A DNA stretch of 64,000 nt. It comes from Pseudoscleropodium purum. Taxonomy: Eukaryota > Streptophyta > Bryopsida > Hypnales > Brachytheciaceae. The notes beneath the pieces were generated by a model. That model was not told where the DNA came from, ran no database searches, and saw only the letters and a list, made by a program, of their open reading frames with translations. Both the position numbers and the translations under genes were made by a program. Location of the stretch: assembly GCA_963969395.1 (NCBI GenBank), contig OZ017796.1:18044501-18108500 (forward strand). Direction: 5' to 3'. Below, piece by piece: positions 1 through 12,159 of the stretch. Within the stretch, counting starts at the first letter, position 1. Each line of letters begins with the position of its first letter.

Positions 1-3000
1 GAGAAGGTTGGACAAGATGCTCAAGCTCGTGAACAACGTGGTGGCCGAGGTTAACACCAGGGCCATAATCGTTGCCCTAATGGGCGTCCCCGTGCGTTTG
101 TTAATATGTGCAAACCAGGGAGGGATCATATGCGTCCTTGCAATGTGGGTCACGTACCGCGCTTGGCTAACGGTGCAAACAAGGAGCACTGTGGTCATCC
201 CTTTGAGGGCTCCCAAAGCGATCAAATACTGTGCCCAGTTCCATCCAATGGACCGAAAGGCATACGAAAAGGGAGCGTTGGGATCAATGTCCGTGTACTT
301 CTGCATCAGGCAAAGGGTGAGCGCCATGAGGCAGTAGATGATGGTGACCAGGACCATGGAGCCGACGAGGCCAATGGGTATGTCGCGGGCGGGGTTCTTG
401 GTTTCTTCAGCCAGAGTAGCGACTGCATCAAACCCTAAATATGCAAAGTAGACAGTGGCAGAAGCAGCAAAGACGCCGCGTACTCCAAAGGGCATGAAGG
501 GCTCGTAATTTGAAATAGTGGAGTTGGAAAGGCCAGCGACAATGATGAAAGAGATGAGCAACATGTTGATTGTGGAGGCAATCCAGTTCACGGTGGACAT
601 GCCTCGTGTGCTGGCTGCTGTAATCAGGCCTGTTATCCACACCACCACAACAGCAATGGGGTCTAACATGTTGAAGTCTTGGGCAAGGTTGGTATGAATG
701 CGGAGCTCATCTGGATGTTTGTTGATGAGAGTTGCAAAATATGATGTCCATGCCCTGGCAACGGCTCCAGTCCCCACTGCATACTCCATCACCACATTTC
801 CTGCGGCTATGAATGCCACAAAGTCTCCCAACTCCACCCTCAGAAATGCAAATGACCCTCCTGCAACTCCAAGCCCCAAATTCAGCATATGGAAACTGGA
901 AAAGAAGCTCACAAATACTCCTCCGCAGATCAAGTTAGACCGTTGGTTGAATCAATGCAGGAATTGATCATGCAGCTAAGCAACTTGGTTTGCAAGTGTG
1001 CTGACAATCGAGTGACTATGATGACCTTGCCTGCTGACGGAACTTCCAGAGCAAATTCGGTGTAGATGAACACTGAAAGCATGGAAGAAAAACCTGCCCC
1101 CACGTAGGACAGGAGTATAGCTGGTCCTGCCACTGACTGAGCTTGCTCGCCTGTTATCACAAAGATTCCTGCACCCACCACGGCACCTGCCAAGAATCCG
1201 AGAATGCAATCCCGAGGTTGAGTAAATATTCTCTTAGTCTACTCATACGAAGGGTATGTAAGATCACAGAACTTCTGGGCTAGTTTCAGATTGTGATGAA
1301 TTCTCATGAGCTTGCGACTGAAATTGCAAGTTCATTTTGTGTCGCTAACAAGGACCAATTCTCTATCGAACTTTTCTGAAATGCCCGCAATAGTCTTGTG
1401 CATGTCAAGTACGTGAAAGTCAGTTTTTAGGGTTGTAAACGGAGAGGATGCTAAATCATTAGGGATCTGACCTAGTGACCCATGTTACCAACAGCGACTC
1501 ATCTATTCATACACTTAGTAGCAAGTGGTGCAAGCATGAAATCAATTGGTTAAATGTCTTCGATCACTGCTCTTTGAATGGAAACTCTGGGTTTGTCGAT
1601 TGTCAATTATAGTAGTCACTCTAGCCTACAACCTCCCACATCGAAATTGCATAAGAAATTCTCACATTGAGATAAAAATTAGTTCCAAGGAGATTTGGCT
1701 CTTGTACCCAAAGATCTCTGCACAAATCTCTGCATCTCTCTCTTAATATTGGTTAAAATTCTTAAAATTAGTCACAGATAATACCCGATAGTTTTTCTGG
1801 ACTAGTTTCATATTGTGATAAACTTTCATGAGCAATTACACAAATCTGCGACTCAAATTCCAATTTCTGTTTAGCTAATGGATAGAACGCAATGCAAAGC
1901 CGTGACTGAGATGATACTTTTCTGAAATGCAACAATATGCAAGTACAAATTAACTACAGTGCTCAGGGTTGTTAATTACCTATAGAAAACCACGTCAAGT
2001 CCCACCAGTTGAGGGTTCGTTTCATCTCATTCTTGCTTCTCTGCACCAATTCGGTTGTCTCCGACTGCAATATTCAAAGCCCACAATTGCTTAATCAAAA
2101 CCCCAACAGGGTGAAGTCAAGCATAACAGACGACATCACTTAAATTTCAATTCTTCTTTCTTACAAACATCATTGCAACGATCTATCACGTCGACTCCAG
2201 CCAATGTAGTATATGGAGGACACTAAAACCATTAAGGAAACCTGGCCCCTGTTACCGACACCAACTCATATCTTCCAAGACACTCGGTTGGCCCTCACTT
2301 AATTAGCAAGTTGGACTTGACCAGCTGATCTTACAATGAAAAACGGGACTGTTTACTATTCAAGACTAGTTTACAACCCCCCCCCCCCACTTCCAACAAT
2401 TGCATTAGAAGTTTACACATGATGATATATCAATAAAAATTGCCCTCGGTCAGGAGAGATTGGCTCTTGTGCACTAATTAAAGTGAGCTCTTCAGTGAGC
2501 TCTATTGAGTGATCTCGTAACGAAAGCACACTCATACACACGCTTAAAGTGACGGAAAGAGTATCCTCTACCTCATTCTTACACTCAGAAATACTTGCCG
2601 AAATTCCTACCGGAATTAACACTACAACAGGAAGTAGCAGTTGCAACACATCATCAATTATTTTGCAATGGTTCGATCTGTAGCGGTTCCCTTCTTTGCT
2701 CAAAGTTTATGGTCTCTTACGAACCTTTGCAAAAGCTCTGCAAACTTGTTGTAATTTAAGTCTTGGGCACGGAACCAGTGCATATATCTAGATGCCTAAC
2801 TGTATGTTGCAAAAACGCTTGCAATCGAAATAGTTGCAAATACGCACATTGCCCAAATGTTATACTAAACCACTGCAAAATTGTTAATAGATTTCTGACG
2901 GTTATTGCAAAACCACTACAAAAAACTGTTGCAGTATCAGCCTTCCGTTCTAGTGTAATGAAATAGCTAGGAGGTAAAATATAGCGTACCTGCACACTGG

Positions 3001-3115
3001 CACGAGCGAACACTCGCCCTCGGAAGCGAGGAACAGTCTGCAATAGCGCACCTCGATACGACTGCCAGCTCTGGAACGACGGCTCCGGCAACAATGCTTC
3101 CCGCAACTTCCCCAT
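1..3115 (-). CDS. CAT: Cationic amino acid transporter (CAT family, APC superfamily), 3' end missing
   Basis: A multi-pass membrane carrier expected to move basic or other amino acids with protons. Exons on the minus strand: 2990-3115 (42 codons from the ATG), 1980-2064, 1031-1186 and 1-860, the last running off the window. Joined in phase they give about 409 residues of a family usually 570-600 long. Seen directly: an N-terminal stretch with SWQSYRGALLQTVPRFRGRV, the pre-TM1 motif NEMKRTLNWWDL, the TM1 motif GAVVGAGIFVITGEQA, VPSAGGSFAFLRVELGDFVAF, AYLGFDAVATLAEETKNPAR and DIPIGLVGSMVLV. These are hallmarks of plant CATs. The start is the first ATG of exon 1; the codon before it is GTG. Exon 3 must splice at a GC donor (1029-1030), because the nearby GT donor gives a stop. 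Intron 1 holds a CACTA MITE. Whether it is plasma-membrane or vacuolar, and its exact subfamily, cannot be decided; the text is closest to the CAT1/5/8 type. Confidence 0.93.
2620..2955. mobile_element. Non-autonomous CACTA (En/Spm) MITE in CAT intron 1
   Basis: A 336-bp element begins CACTACAACAGGAAGTAGCA and ends as the inverse of CACTAGAACGGAAGG, the hallmark 5'-CACTA terminus on both ends. It is flanked by the 3-bp duplication TAA (2617-2619 and 2956-2958), the size made by CACTA transposases. It has no coding capacity. Its ends and inner sequence match the element at 32635-32864 in the opposite orientation. It lies wholly inside intron 1 of the transporter gene and leaves the splice sites intact. 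Confidence 0.85.
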
Positions 3116-3205
3116 CACTACAGAGATCTCCCTAGCCTTATCTTACACTTCCTTACACTCTCCGATTCAGACCTAATGAACTAGCTCATTGTGATTCAAA
3201 CATTC

Positions 3206-3220
3206 ATATATATATATAAT
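3206..3220 (-). promoter_or_regulatory. Possible TATA box of the CAT gene
   Basis: A TA-dinucleotide run lies about 90-105 bp upstream of the transporter start codon at 3115. That spacing would suit a TATA element with a short leader. There is no transcript evidence, and TA runs are frequent in this AT-rich DNA. Confidence 0.35.
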
Positions 3221-4178
3221 CCTCACGCAAGAATGGATCTCGTTCAAATCGTCTTAACCAGCGGCGCTTTTGGTGGGCGAAAATTCGCACCCGATCTCTG
3301 GCAGATTTGAGCCTGTCAGACTCCGCCCCTCCAGAATTGCACCTGTGCTGTGAATGCTTGTGGCAGGGACTGTTCCCAAAAAACATGATGGTCGTAACCA
3401 ATATATTGAGGTACGCTTCTGCGCTGGTGCCACAGTCAATCAATCATTCACGCAAATGCTTTAAGAACATGGCTTACCAGCTGGAGATTTCTGTATCCCA
3501 GGCTCTGAATCTGGACTCCTCTTGAACAATACCGACAGATTATTTAGGATTGTCCTGGCCGGCCCTTGCAGCTTTTAATTACGACTGCATGCAGTTTGCG
3601 ACAATGTAGAGCGACGGTGATTGAATCACTACTAATATGTAGTCAAGCTAAACAAATCGGTGATGTTACTGATCTCGTCTCCGACAATCTCCTCGCCAAT
3701 TGCATGTTCTTCAAGCATTTCACTTCTGGATCTGGCCATCCATCATCGGCCATGACAACATACAGGACAGACTGCAGGAATTAATGCTTCAATCGATTGT
3801 GCCAAAACGTTTGTGAAATCACTGACGACCCGAAGATTCTTCCTGTCGTACTGGTGAGAATGGCTCAAATGAAAGCGATAGAAAGATGAATTTCTCGGAA
3901 AAAAAAATTGAACCATTGGTCGTGAAAACGAGTGAAAACGTTTAGTGATCCATTACAAGAATCAAGTTGAGCAGATCATTCACATGAAATTCAAGTAATA
4001 AATTCATTCAAACGCCCAAGGTCCTTGCCTGAAAATTCATGGCTTCGTTAAGGGCATGTTATTATAAGGCTACCACAACGCCGGTTTAATTCAATGCGCA
4101 AATTGCCATGGAGAATGGATAATGGAGAATGTTTTTTTTTAAATGTAACAGTCATTCCTCATTTGGTTTCAAAACGAG
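3221..4178. other. Upstream region of CAT, no gene seen
   Basis: Part of this stretch (about 3240-3540) is GC-richer than the spacer beyond it, as expected of promoter or leader DNA. Short open frames here resemble no protein I recognise and lack splice or codon support. Confidence 0.5.
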
Positions 4179-4181
4179 TAA

Positions 4182-4536
4182 GGGGCGCTTCACACATGGG
4201 CCAACCAAGTCGAGAGGCCATAGGAGTTCATGGCCAAATTTTGGATGAGAGTCCAAAGAAATGGACAATAAATGGTAATAAATGGTAAAATTCAATGGAC
4301 TCTCGACTAAAGTTTGGGTCACGACAAAGTGGCGATCCAAACTTTGGTGGAGAGTTCGTCGCGAGGCTATCACCACGTAGGAGCTTGGGGCTGCCATGTA
4401 GGTAGTTTGGAAGGCAATGGACTTTGGAATATGCCACCTTGTATGAAGGGTCGAGAGGCCAAAGTCGGGATTTTCTTAAATGTGATTAGTGGAGGTTGAC
4501 AGATTCTTGACCTTTGGCCCATGTGTAAAGTAGCCC
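4182..4536. mobile_element. Tourist-like (PIF/Harbinger) MITE, copy 1
   Basis: A 355-bp element with terminal inverted repeats begins GGGGCGCTTCACACATGGG and ends with the inverse form GGCCCATGTGTAAAGTAGCCC minus its last base differences. It is flanked by TAA on both sides (4179-4181 and 4537-4539), the target typical of PIF/Harbinger. A second copy at 9399-9752 is about 85% identical by eye over its whole length. An internal inverted repeat near the middle (around ACTCTCGACT and its complement) gives a foldback structure. It has no coding capacity. Confidence 0.85.
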
Positions 4537-4588
4537 TAAGTGTGGAATATTTTAGTTTAGGGGTACCAGAAGTGAAGGTCAAATTTGA

Positions 4589-4725
4589 TATAAATTAAGT
4601 CTGTTTTATAAATAAAAAGTGCCACATGGCATCTAATGATTGGTGCAAGGTGATCTAGACTTGTCAAAATTTAACATGGAGATTCTATTTTGGCACCTCT
4701 TTACTAAATCCAACCTTCATGTATG
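4589..4725. repeat. Dispersed repeat, copy 1
   Basis: About 140 bp including AAAAAGTGCCACATGGCATC and GAGATTCTATTTTGG is repeated with moderate divergence at about 19160-19302. I see no terminal repeats or duplications, so the class is unknown. Confidence 0.6.
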
Positions 4726-4739
4726 GTATGAAAGTTTGA

Positions 4740-7250
4740 AATAACATGCACAAGATTGGGACAAATTTTTTTTTACATAGAGTTATCGGATGGCTTGCAT
4801 TAACCTTAGAACTATTGAAAGGGTGTAGAGGCCAAAAAGTGGTCAATGGATGACTTTCAAGATTCCTATAAGATTTTTTTTGGATTTGTTGGATCAATTA
4901 TGTGCATCATGAACTCTAGTCTTTAGACATAAAATTAAACCTACCAACACATTATATGATTATAAAAATTAAATTAGAATCATTGTCTAATTCAACAAAT
5001 ATTTCAAATGCAAGGGGCATTAAGATGTAATAGTGGTCCAAATTGCAACCTATACTTCCTCTACAATAGCTAATTCTATCCCATGCTCTCAATTCTAAAA
5101 AAATTCAAATATTGTACATGCCAACATCATTAATTTTGAGTATTTGTCTAATTATTGATATTTTCAATTTTATAAATGTCAATTTCCTTCAATTTTGTAT
5201 ACAACAATCTAAAAAGATGTATACCAACATGCCAAGGTACAAAAAGTTTTTTTTAGAGTTCTAAGAAAAAAAATGACAAAAGATAAAGTAATTCCATTTA
5301 TGTCGAACAAATTGACTGAGTTTTAGATATGACTAACTTTGAAATTATTATTTTTTTAAATCACAACTAGTTTTTTCTTCAAACTTCGATGGTAAAGTAT
5401 AATATATTGTACACTACAACTTTTGCTTATCTACTTGTAGACTTTGTGCATTGATGTTTATGGTATGGTTGTTTGAATGAAAACATTTCAAATTTGTAGT
5501 CAATTTTGTTTGTCATTACAATATTTTCTATCTTTTTATAAGAGAAATACCTGCATTTGATACTACTCATGATTTATTGAAGAAGCGCTTAACCCCTAAA
5601 TGCCTAAGGCCTATTTTGAGCTTCTTGGAATTTGCTCTAAATTGAACAAAATGCCAACATTTTGATAAGTTATATCAAATTTTTTTGAATTATAACCATA
5701 CAAATTCAAACTAGATATTTTAGAGATCTTTTAGGAAAAGAAAACTCAACAATATCACTTATGGAGTGATAGATTATAATGTTTGCCATTTAAGGGTGTT
5801 AAAACTGCAAAAGTAATGTAAAGTCTTTTAATCTTCTTTTCACAAGTCAAATCTAAAAAATTAGTGACCAAAAAAATTTGAAGTTACAAGGCCTAATATG
5901 TATAATCCCGATCAATTTATGGCTTCTTAAAATCTATTCTATAATTTTTTTAAAGGAATTTTGAATGTGATTTTTTCTCCAAGAATTAGTGTATTTGAGG
6001 CTCATTTCCAAGAGCTCTCAAGACTACAAGAAATCAAGATTGCAATGGGCATCCTTGCACAAAATCTTGAATAGAATAATCACTATTATTTATTTTCAAG
6101 ATTGGATTTTTGATGCTAAAACTAAACTTCAAGAAGAACTTTCTAAAAATATAATATATTAAAAATAGAAACTTGGTTAGGTTTTATTTTTAACTTCAAA
6201 GTTCTGCAAACATGAAATTTTGGTGCCTCAGGCATTTAGGAGTTAGTCCCTATGTGTCAAAGTAGATGTTTTTTGGATGTTGGGAAACATGAATTTATAG
6301 AATACCATGTTCATGAAATATTATAATCTTAAAATTTGCCCAGTGGGTTCACTTATAGATTTGCACTCATTAATAAGTTGGCTTCAAATTTCAACTGTGA
6401 AAACTTATTAAATAACCAAGTAGTTCTCAAGTTATTCCAAATTTTCTAGATCCAACAAAAAAAATCCTCACTTACACTATTCTCTTAGTGACGCACAAAG
6501 GTTAAGTGATCAAGTATTGGTGGTTTGACCTTATCACCGCAAATGTATCATCCTATGTATCCTAGTTGGTCCCATCCAAAGTTCGACAACTTTTATTGTA
6601 AACAATCTACAAAGAACTAAAGAATGTTATGAAGAGAATAATCTACCAAAGGAAAAAGGAACTTAGTATTAGTGCTTTTTTTTTCTTTTTTTTTTTCTTT
6701 TTTTTATAAAGTGTCAAAGTGTCTATAAAATGTTATAGTGTTGCCCCAAATTTCAGCATTCATCCACATACATATTGGATAAAAAACATCACATTAGCAC
6801 ATATCACATATCCTTAATTTTATTTTCATCTACAATTTGGCGATTTCATCCATGATTCTTCTTTGAATTAAAAGTTTTTGGGTGAAAAACTTCACGACTT
6901 TTCACCATTTTTAAGCTATTTTAATTTTTTAGGGTGCAATCTGGCACTGTTCCCCTCCCCCTGCAAAAAAAAAGCGTTGCTTAGTACTGCTCAAATACTG
7001 TCCCAAATTTTATCTCTTCGTGTAGTGGAACACAAAAAGGGACACCAACTTGTCCTTGTTTGATAGAGACAGACTTCAATTTGTCTATTTTAAAGCTAAA
7101 TGACTTGCTCAAGGGAAAAGCCAAAGACAGAAGGGGCCAGAAAACATTGCTTGCCTCATATTAATGTGATGGAAATGTGTAACCGACCATTGTACTGCAT
7201 GGGAATAACTGCGGTTTGGTACTTAGTTTATTTCAATTTGAATCTCACAT
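4740..7250. other. AT-rich spacer without genes
   Basis: The DNA is roughly 70% A+T with long A and T runs (for example about 6678-6708) and no credible exon or RNA gene. It contains the possible inverted-repeat element at 5592-6242, listed separately. Confidence 0.6.
5592..6242. mobile_element. Possible TIR element with TTA duplication
   Basis: The sequence after TTA at 5589-5591 reads ACCCCTAAATGCCTAAGGC. The sequence before TTA at 6243-6245 reads GCCTCAGGCATTTAGGAG, an imperfect inverse match over about 18 bp. The 651-bp interval would be a non-autonomous DNA transposon with a 3-bp TTA duplication. The inside is AT-rich and non-coding. Related TTAACCCCTAAA motifs recur at 8909, 29128 and, with one change, 51649. 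Confidence 0.4.
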
Positions 7251-7261
7251 CAATAGCAGAA

Positions 7262-7800
7262 AGATGGTCCACGTAGATCAAGGAAATGATCCACCAAAAG
7301 ATCTACATGTGTACATGATAGCATGGCTAGTTAGACCAATTTGTGTGACTACTCTTCTTGTGGGTCATTTTCCTAGTTAATGCAAACCAAATTTTCAAGT
7401 AGAACCAAGGAAATGACTTACAAAAAGACCCACAAAAAGATCTACATGTGTACATGATAGTGTGGCTGGTTAGACCAATTTATGTGATTGTCTTCTTGTG
7501 GATCATTTTCCTAGTCAATGCAAACCAAATTTCTAAGTAGAATTAAGGAAATGATCTACAAAAAAGATTTATATGTATACATGATGGCATGGTTCATTAG
7601 AGTAATTTGTGTGACTACCCTTCATGTGGGTCATTTTCCTAGTCAATGCAAAACAAATTTCTAAATAGAACCAAGGAAATGACCCACAAAAAGATCCACC
7701 TATATATATATCATAACATGACTAGGTATAAACTAATTTATGTGAATGTCTTCTTGCGAGTCATTTTCAATCCTAGTCAAAGTAGACCAAATTTCTAAGC
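7262..7800. repeat. Tandem array, about 130 bp x4, each unit an imperfect palindrome
   Basis: The motif AAGGAAATGA recurs near 7280, 7407, 7545 and 7672, giving units of about 127-138 bp. Within each unit, CCAAGGAAATGACCCAC-like sequence is followed by its inverse (GTGGGTCATTTTCCTAG). The array is therefore a string of foldbacks separated by CAATGCAAACCAAATTT-like spacers. Confidence 0.8.
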
Positions 7801-7911
7801 TTCCACTAGTTTGATAGCTATGCAAGTGGTATAGTGGAAAATGGTTTGCAAAATTTGAAGAGATTGGGTTTGTGGAATCAACATGCTACATCTAAGCTTA
7901 TAAGTTTAATA

Positions 7912-8103
7912 CTCCCTCCCATCCCCAAATGATCTTTTGGTTGAATAAAATATTCATGATTAAAGTTGAAAGTAATGTAATAATTTTTAAGCCCATTACT
8001 GAATATTTCAAAGAAGTTGTTGAATGTTATCCATTCACGAAATCTTTGATAACAAACATGATCATTTTTCAGCAACGAAAAAATTATTTTTGGATGGAGG
8101 AAG
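7912..8103. mobile_element. Stowaway-like (Tc1/mariner) MITE
   Basis: A 192-bp element begins CTCCCTCCCATCCCCAAATG and ends TTTTGGATGGAGGAAG, its inverse. It is flanked by the dinucleotide TA on both sides (7910-7911 and 8104-8105). The CTCCCTCC-type terminus with TA target is the standard signature of plant Stowaway elements. It has no coding capacity. Confidence 0.75.
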
Positions 8104-8109
8104 TACTAG

Positions 8110-9395
8110 CTTAACTTCACCTTTAAATAAAACTGTTACAGTTCCAAAGTGCACTCCTGTGGTACTTGCAATATGCAGCTGGAAGGTGTGAAACTCAATG
8201 TGTAAAACAGCAAGACAATGAAAGCACAAATTTATCTGTGCAGATTGTAAGTTACCCTCAGAGTAGTAGTTCTCAAATTCATTGCGACATCTGATGGACA
8301 TTGGTCGTAATGGGTCCCTAAGGATCAAACAAACTCAAATTGCACATCAACCCAACTTTGGGCATAAGGTAGGAACATCCAAATGTGTCATTGACCTTAA
8401 ACCACCATCTATACTATGTGTACATTTTCAAAATTAGTTTTGTACCTATGTGGAAGAAACATTTTTAGAATCAAACTTTGTTCCTTAATAACTTTTGTAT
8501 ACATTATCCAAATGCCATGTTCTTTGGTGTATTGGAACCTCCTTTCACTTGCCAATAGGAACATATGAAAATCTGAACAGTTTAATAATAGAAAATAGGC
8601 TCAGTAGTAAAAAGTGACGGTTTGGGGAGTACCCACCTTATTAACCCTAGAAGGACACCGAGGATATTTAATGTCCCATGGATGACAAAGAATCTTTCTA
8701 TGTAGAATAAAAGTATAGGTGTTCATTCTTAGAATTTTGTGCAGAAAGGGGAAGTCTTGCATAGTAGTTTAACCTCCAATGAGTGCTCTTGGATTTTTTT
8801 TAAGCAAATGATTTACATAATACCAAAAGGGATGGTTTCCATGGTGATCAATCTAGGGGGGGGGTGTAGTTAATAGAGATTTAGTTTTTTATTCTCTTCT
8901 TTCAACCCTTAACCCCTAAAGGACCGTAAGGCCACCCCATGGCTTTTGCAACCACATTTGTAGAAAAACTTGATATGTTAACCTCACTAATAGCTTATAA
9001 ACAACAAAGATACTCTAGATGATTTTTTCTATTTAATTCATTGGTGCAATCCAATCGAGAAATGATCAAGTATGCAATTTTTGGTGATTTTCTTGAGAAT
9101 GGAGAAGGCACTCTAGGTTATTACTTCACATTTTCATATCTTTTTATGTACAATTCAAAATTATTTGAAAAGAATTACACATCAATACCATGATGATATG
9201 GTCTCGAGGATTAAAAAAATCAAAGTTTTTAGAACACTTTAGAACATTCTCATTCCAACATTACCATTTCAGAGTTTTGTGGTGTATAAAGTGTTGTTCC
9301 TCTAAACATCTTTCAATTCATCAATCCTTTTAATAGTGGCATTTCCTCAAAATTTGTGTGATTTTATTGATCTTTTTTTTCATAGGAAAGCTACA
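8110..9395. other. AT-rich spacer without genes
   Basis: No exon, RNA gene or intact element is seen. A short G run lies near 8858-8868, and a TTAACCCCTAAA motif like the one at 5589 lies at 8909-8920. Confidence 0.55.
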
Positions 9396-9398
9396 TAA

Positions 9399-9752
9399 GG
9401 GGCGCTTCACACATGGGCCAACCAAGTCAAGAGGCCGTAGGAGTTCATGGCCAAACTTTGGGTGAGAGTCCAAAGAAATGGACAATAAATGGTAATAAAT
9501 GGTAAAGTTCGACGGACTCTCGACTAGAGTTTGGGTCACCATAAAGTGGAAACCCAAACTTTGGTCGAGAGTCTGTCACAAAGCCATTGCCATATACGAG
9601 CTTGGGTTTCCATGTAGACAGTTTGAAGGGCGATGGACTTTGGATTGTGCTGCCTTGTGTGAAGGGTCAAGAGGCCAAAGTCAAAGTTTTCTTAAATCTA
9701 ATTGGTGGAGGCCGACGGACTCTTGACCTTCACCCCATGTGTGAAGTGGCCC
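9399..9752. mobile_element. Tourist-like (PIF/Harbinger) MITE, copy 2
   Basis: A 354-bp sister of the element at 4182-4536, in the same orientation. It begins GGGGCGCTTCACACATGGG and ends CCCCATGTGTGAAGTGGCCC, with TAA duplications at 9396-9398 and 9753-9755. The internal hairpin is better preserved here: CTCTCGACTAGAGTTTGGGT is followed 14 bp later by its near-perfect inverse. The two copies differ by scattered substitutions, so they are not a recent local duplication. Confidence 0.87.
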
Positions 9753-9755
9753 TAA

Positions 9756-12159
9756 GTCTTCTTTTGTTTCAATGGTGGTAATCATCAAAATTATTCCACA
9801 CAAATGAAGAATTATCTTTGTTACAAGAGTTAGCTAGTCAAGAAAATAAGGAATATGGTCAAATACCTCAAGTCCTTTAGGGCTAAAGGATGGAGCCTAT
9901 AATATTGATGTTGTCAAACTCAATACCCTTTGCTTTGTAGATTCTATTACTTCACTAAATATCAATGGAACTTTCTAGTTTTTAATTTATTAGTAGATTC
10001 TTTTTTTTAGTGAGATGAATCACATGACTTCTATAAGTTATAAGAATCTCAAGTTTTTATGTGAAGATTTGAATTAGTAGGAAGATTGAAATTATTCTAA
10101 TTTTTTGAAGAAATGAGAAGAGATATTTATATCAAATAGAAAATATGCTTAAGAATCTAAAAAAATTCCCAAATGTATACACAATAGTATAAAACATCAA
10201 TTGAATGTGTTTAAAACAAAATTGCTCTAAGTCCCAACTATTGTGTTGTATATAATTTGAACAAAATAACATTAAATCAAGCATCTTTATATGCTCATTT
10301 TGTTCAAAGTGCCCCAAAGATATTTATATTTTGAATTTTTGACCCATGTTTTGATATATATTTTTCATATTGTATAATACATGAGAAAACTTGGGACTTA
10401 GAGTTCAAAATTTGATCTTTGCATTACAAAGCTCCAAATCCTACAATCACAAAATATTTATATTTGTTTCTACAACCCCCAAAAGTTGAAATTTGACTTG
10501 AACCAAGAGTTCAAGAAGTGGGAATTAGGATATACTAGTATGAAGCAACCAACAACGCTAGTATGTGAGCATGTGAGTCTAGAACCTAGAGCTTAGAAAT
10601 TTAGAATATAATGTAATTTCTAAATTTTTTTTGTTTAAATAGTTAAAAGATTGATGTTTTTTCATTAAAATTTATTATATTTAGAAAATATGACCTATTA
10701 CTATGGGACCCATGACCATGGATTTTAGATCTAGAAGCTTAAAAAGTTGATGTTGTTGCATGTTTTGAAATTTGTATTATGTTCTAAAAGGTCGTCATAA
10801 AGTGAGCTAATTAAGTGGGAGTACAAATAATTTAGAGGCAATTCTAAACTTGAGAGAAGGACAAATTCAATGGAAATATCACACTATTAGAAATGCATGA
10901 CCAAAACAATAGAAATTCAACTAATTTATGTTATTTGGGATAGTAGAATGACTATTTGTAACTTTTTGTGAAAATCAACAAAATGGCAAATTCTTTCTGT
11001 TGATTTGGATAATCCAATGACCAAATCAACAAATTTTTGTTGAATTTGGAATTAATTCAAATTAACATCAAGAACAAAAGAAAGACCAAAAAATTGAAAA
11101 AAATATGAAATGGAAAATAAAACTTGAGAAATGAACCTTAAATATGACTCCATTTAGAGCTTCAAAAGTGAAGTGAACTAAGTTCTTTACTGTGACTTTT
11201 GTTTGCCTTCAGCTACAATAAGATCTTGTTTGGAAACAAATTTTTCAAAATATGAGAACGGTTGCCTAGCAACACTTTGAATGTGATGAAGTTTGTAAAA
11301 AAGATTTATGAAAACATGGAAATTTTGGTTTCTTGTGGCAAGATAAGATTTATTGTATTATAATATGTGAAGTAAACATCAAACAAAACAAGGTAGAATA
11401 AAGACAATTGTAATGGTTCAAACCAAACAAGCTTTAGAAATTAAGAGATGAAATTTTAAAAAAATTAAAAATTAAAAATAAAGAATTACCAATTGACATT
11501 ATGTAATGTTACCAATATAGTTGCAATATATCTCTTGACCTCCAAAATAATACTTTCAATAATATAATGTCACATGAAGTCATTTACATAATTAGGTCTG
11601 ATAATAGGCAACCATGCTTGTAGACGATAGTTGCTATCCCACAATATAAATATCTTGTTAAAGAAAACTTTGAGATCTTTATTATTTTTCAATTCTTTCT
11701 CAAATGTGACATTTGCCTACACCTAGTTGGTATTCTACATTTCAATAATTAATATCATTTGTAACATCTACTATCTTCACTTCATTATTCTACAAAGCCA
11801 CATAGAAAACTCCATTTCCTTTGATATAACCATAAATAATAAAATTTGCAACTAAATCCATGGCATCATTCTTCAAAAAAGGCCTAACAACTAGCAAAAA
11901 AATCATATAATATTAAAGAATATTGATTTTTGATTTTGTTTTTAGTTGATACGTCGACCCCTCAAGACAAGAAGTGTTCATAGTCTCCTTTAAAAAGCCA
12001 TGCAACTCTAGCTGATCTTTAGAAAGAAGTTGAAGTATAGCATTTAATCTCTATGCTTGTAAATCTCTTTGTGTCAACATCTTTGAAATCAAATTTAAAT
12101 CAAGATTTAAAAAAATTCAGATTGTATATATGTATTGTACAACATGTAATTCAATGTAA
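9756..12159. other. AT-rich spacer without genes
   Basis: No credible exon or RNA gene. The CACTATTAGAAATG at about 10880 resembles a CACTA end but has no matching second end. Confidence 0.55.

Noticed and set aside
1025..1027. GT splice donor AAG|GTCATC at the end of CAT exon 3
   Set aside because: Joining it to exon 4 shifts the frame and meets a stop within a few codons. The GC donor four bases earlier restores the conserved GGSFAFLRVELG.
5589..5600. CCCTAAA motifs as interstitial telomere repeats
   Set aside because: Single occurrences inside a longer repeated motif, never in tandem.
8903..9893. Possible TIR pair around TTAACCCCTAAAGGACC and CCTTTAGGGCTAAAGG
   Set aside because: The flanking trinucleotides do not match and the inverse similarity is short. 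Kept only as part of the recurrent-motif observation.
10875..10960. CACTATTAGAAATG as a CACTA transposon end
   Set aside because: No inverse partner with matching sequence and no 3-bp duplication found nearby.
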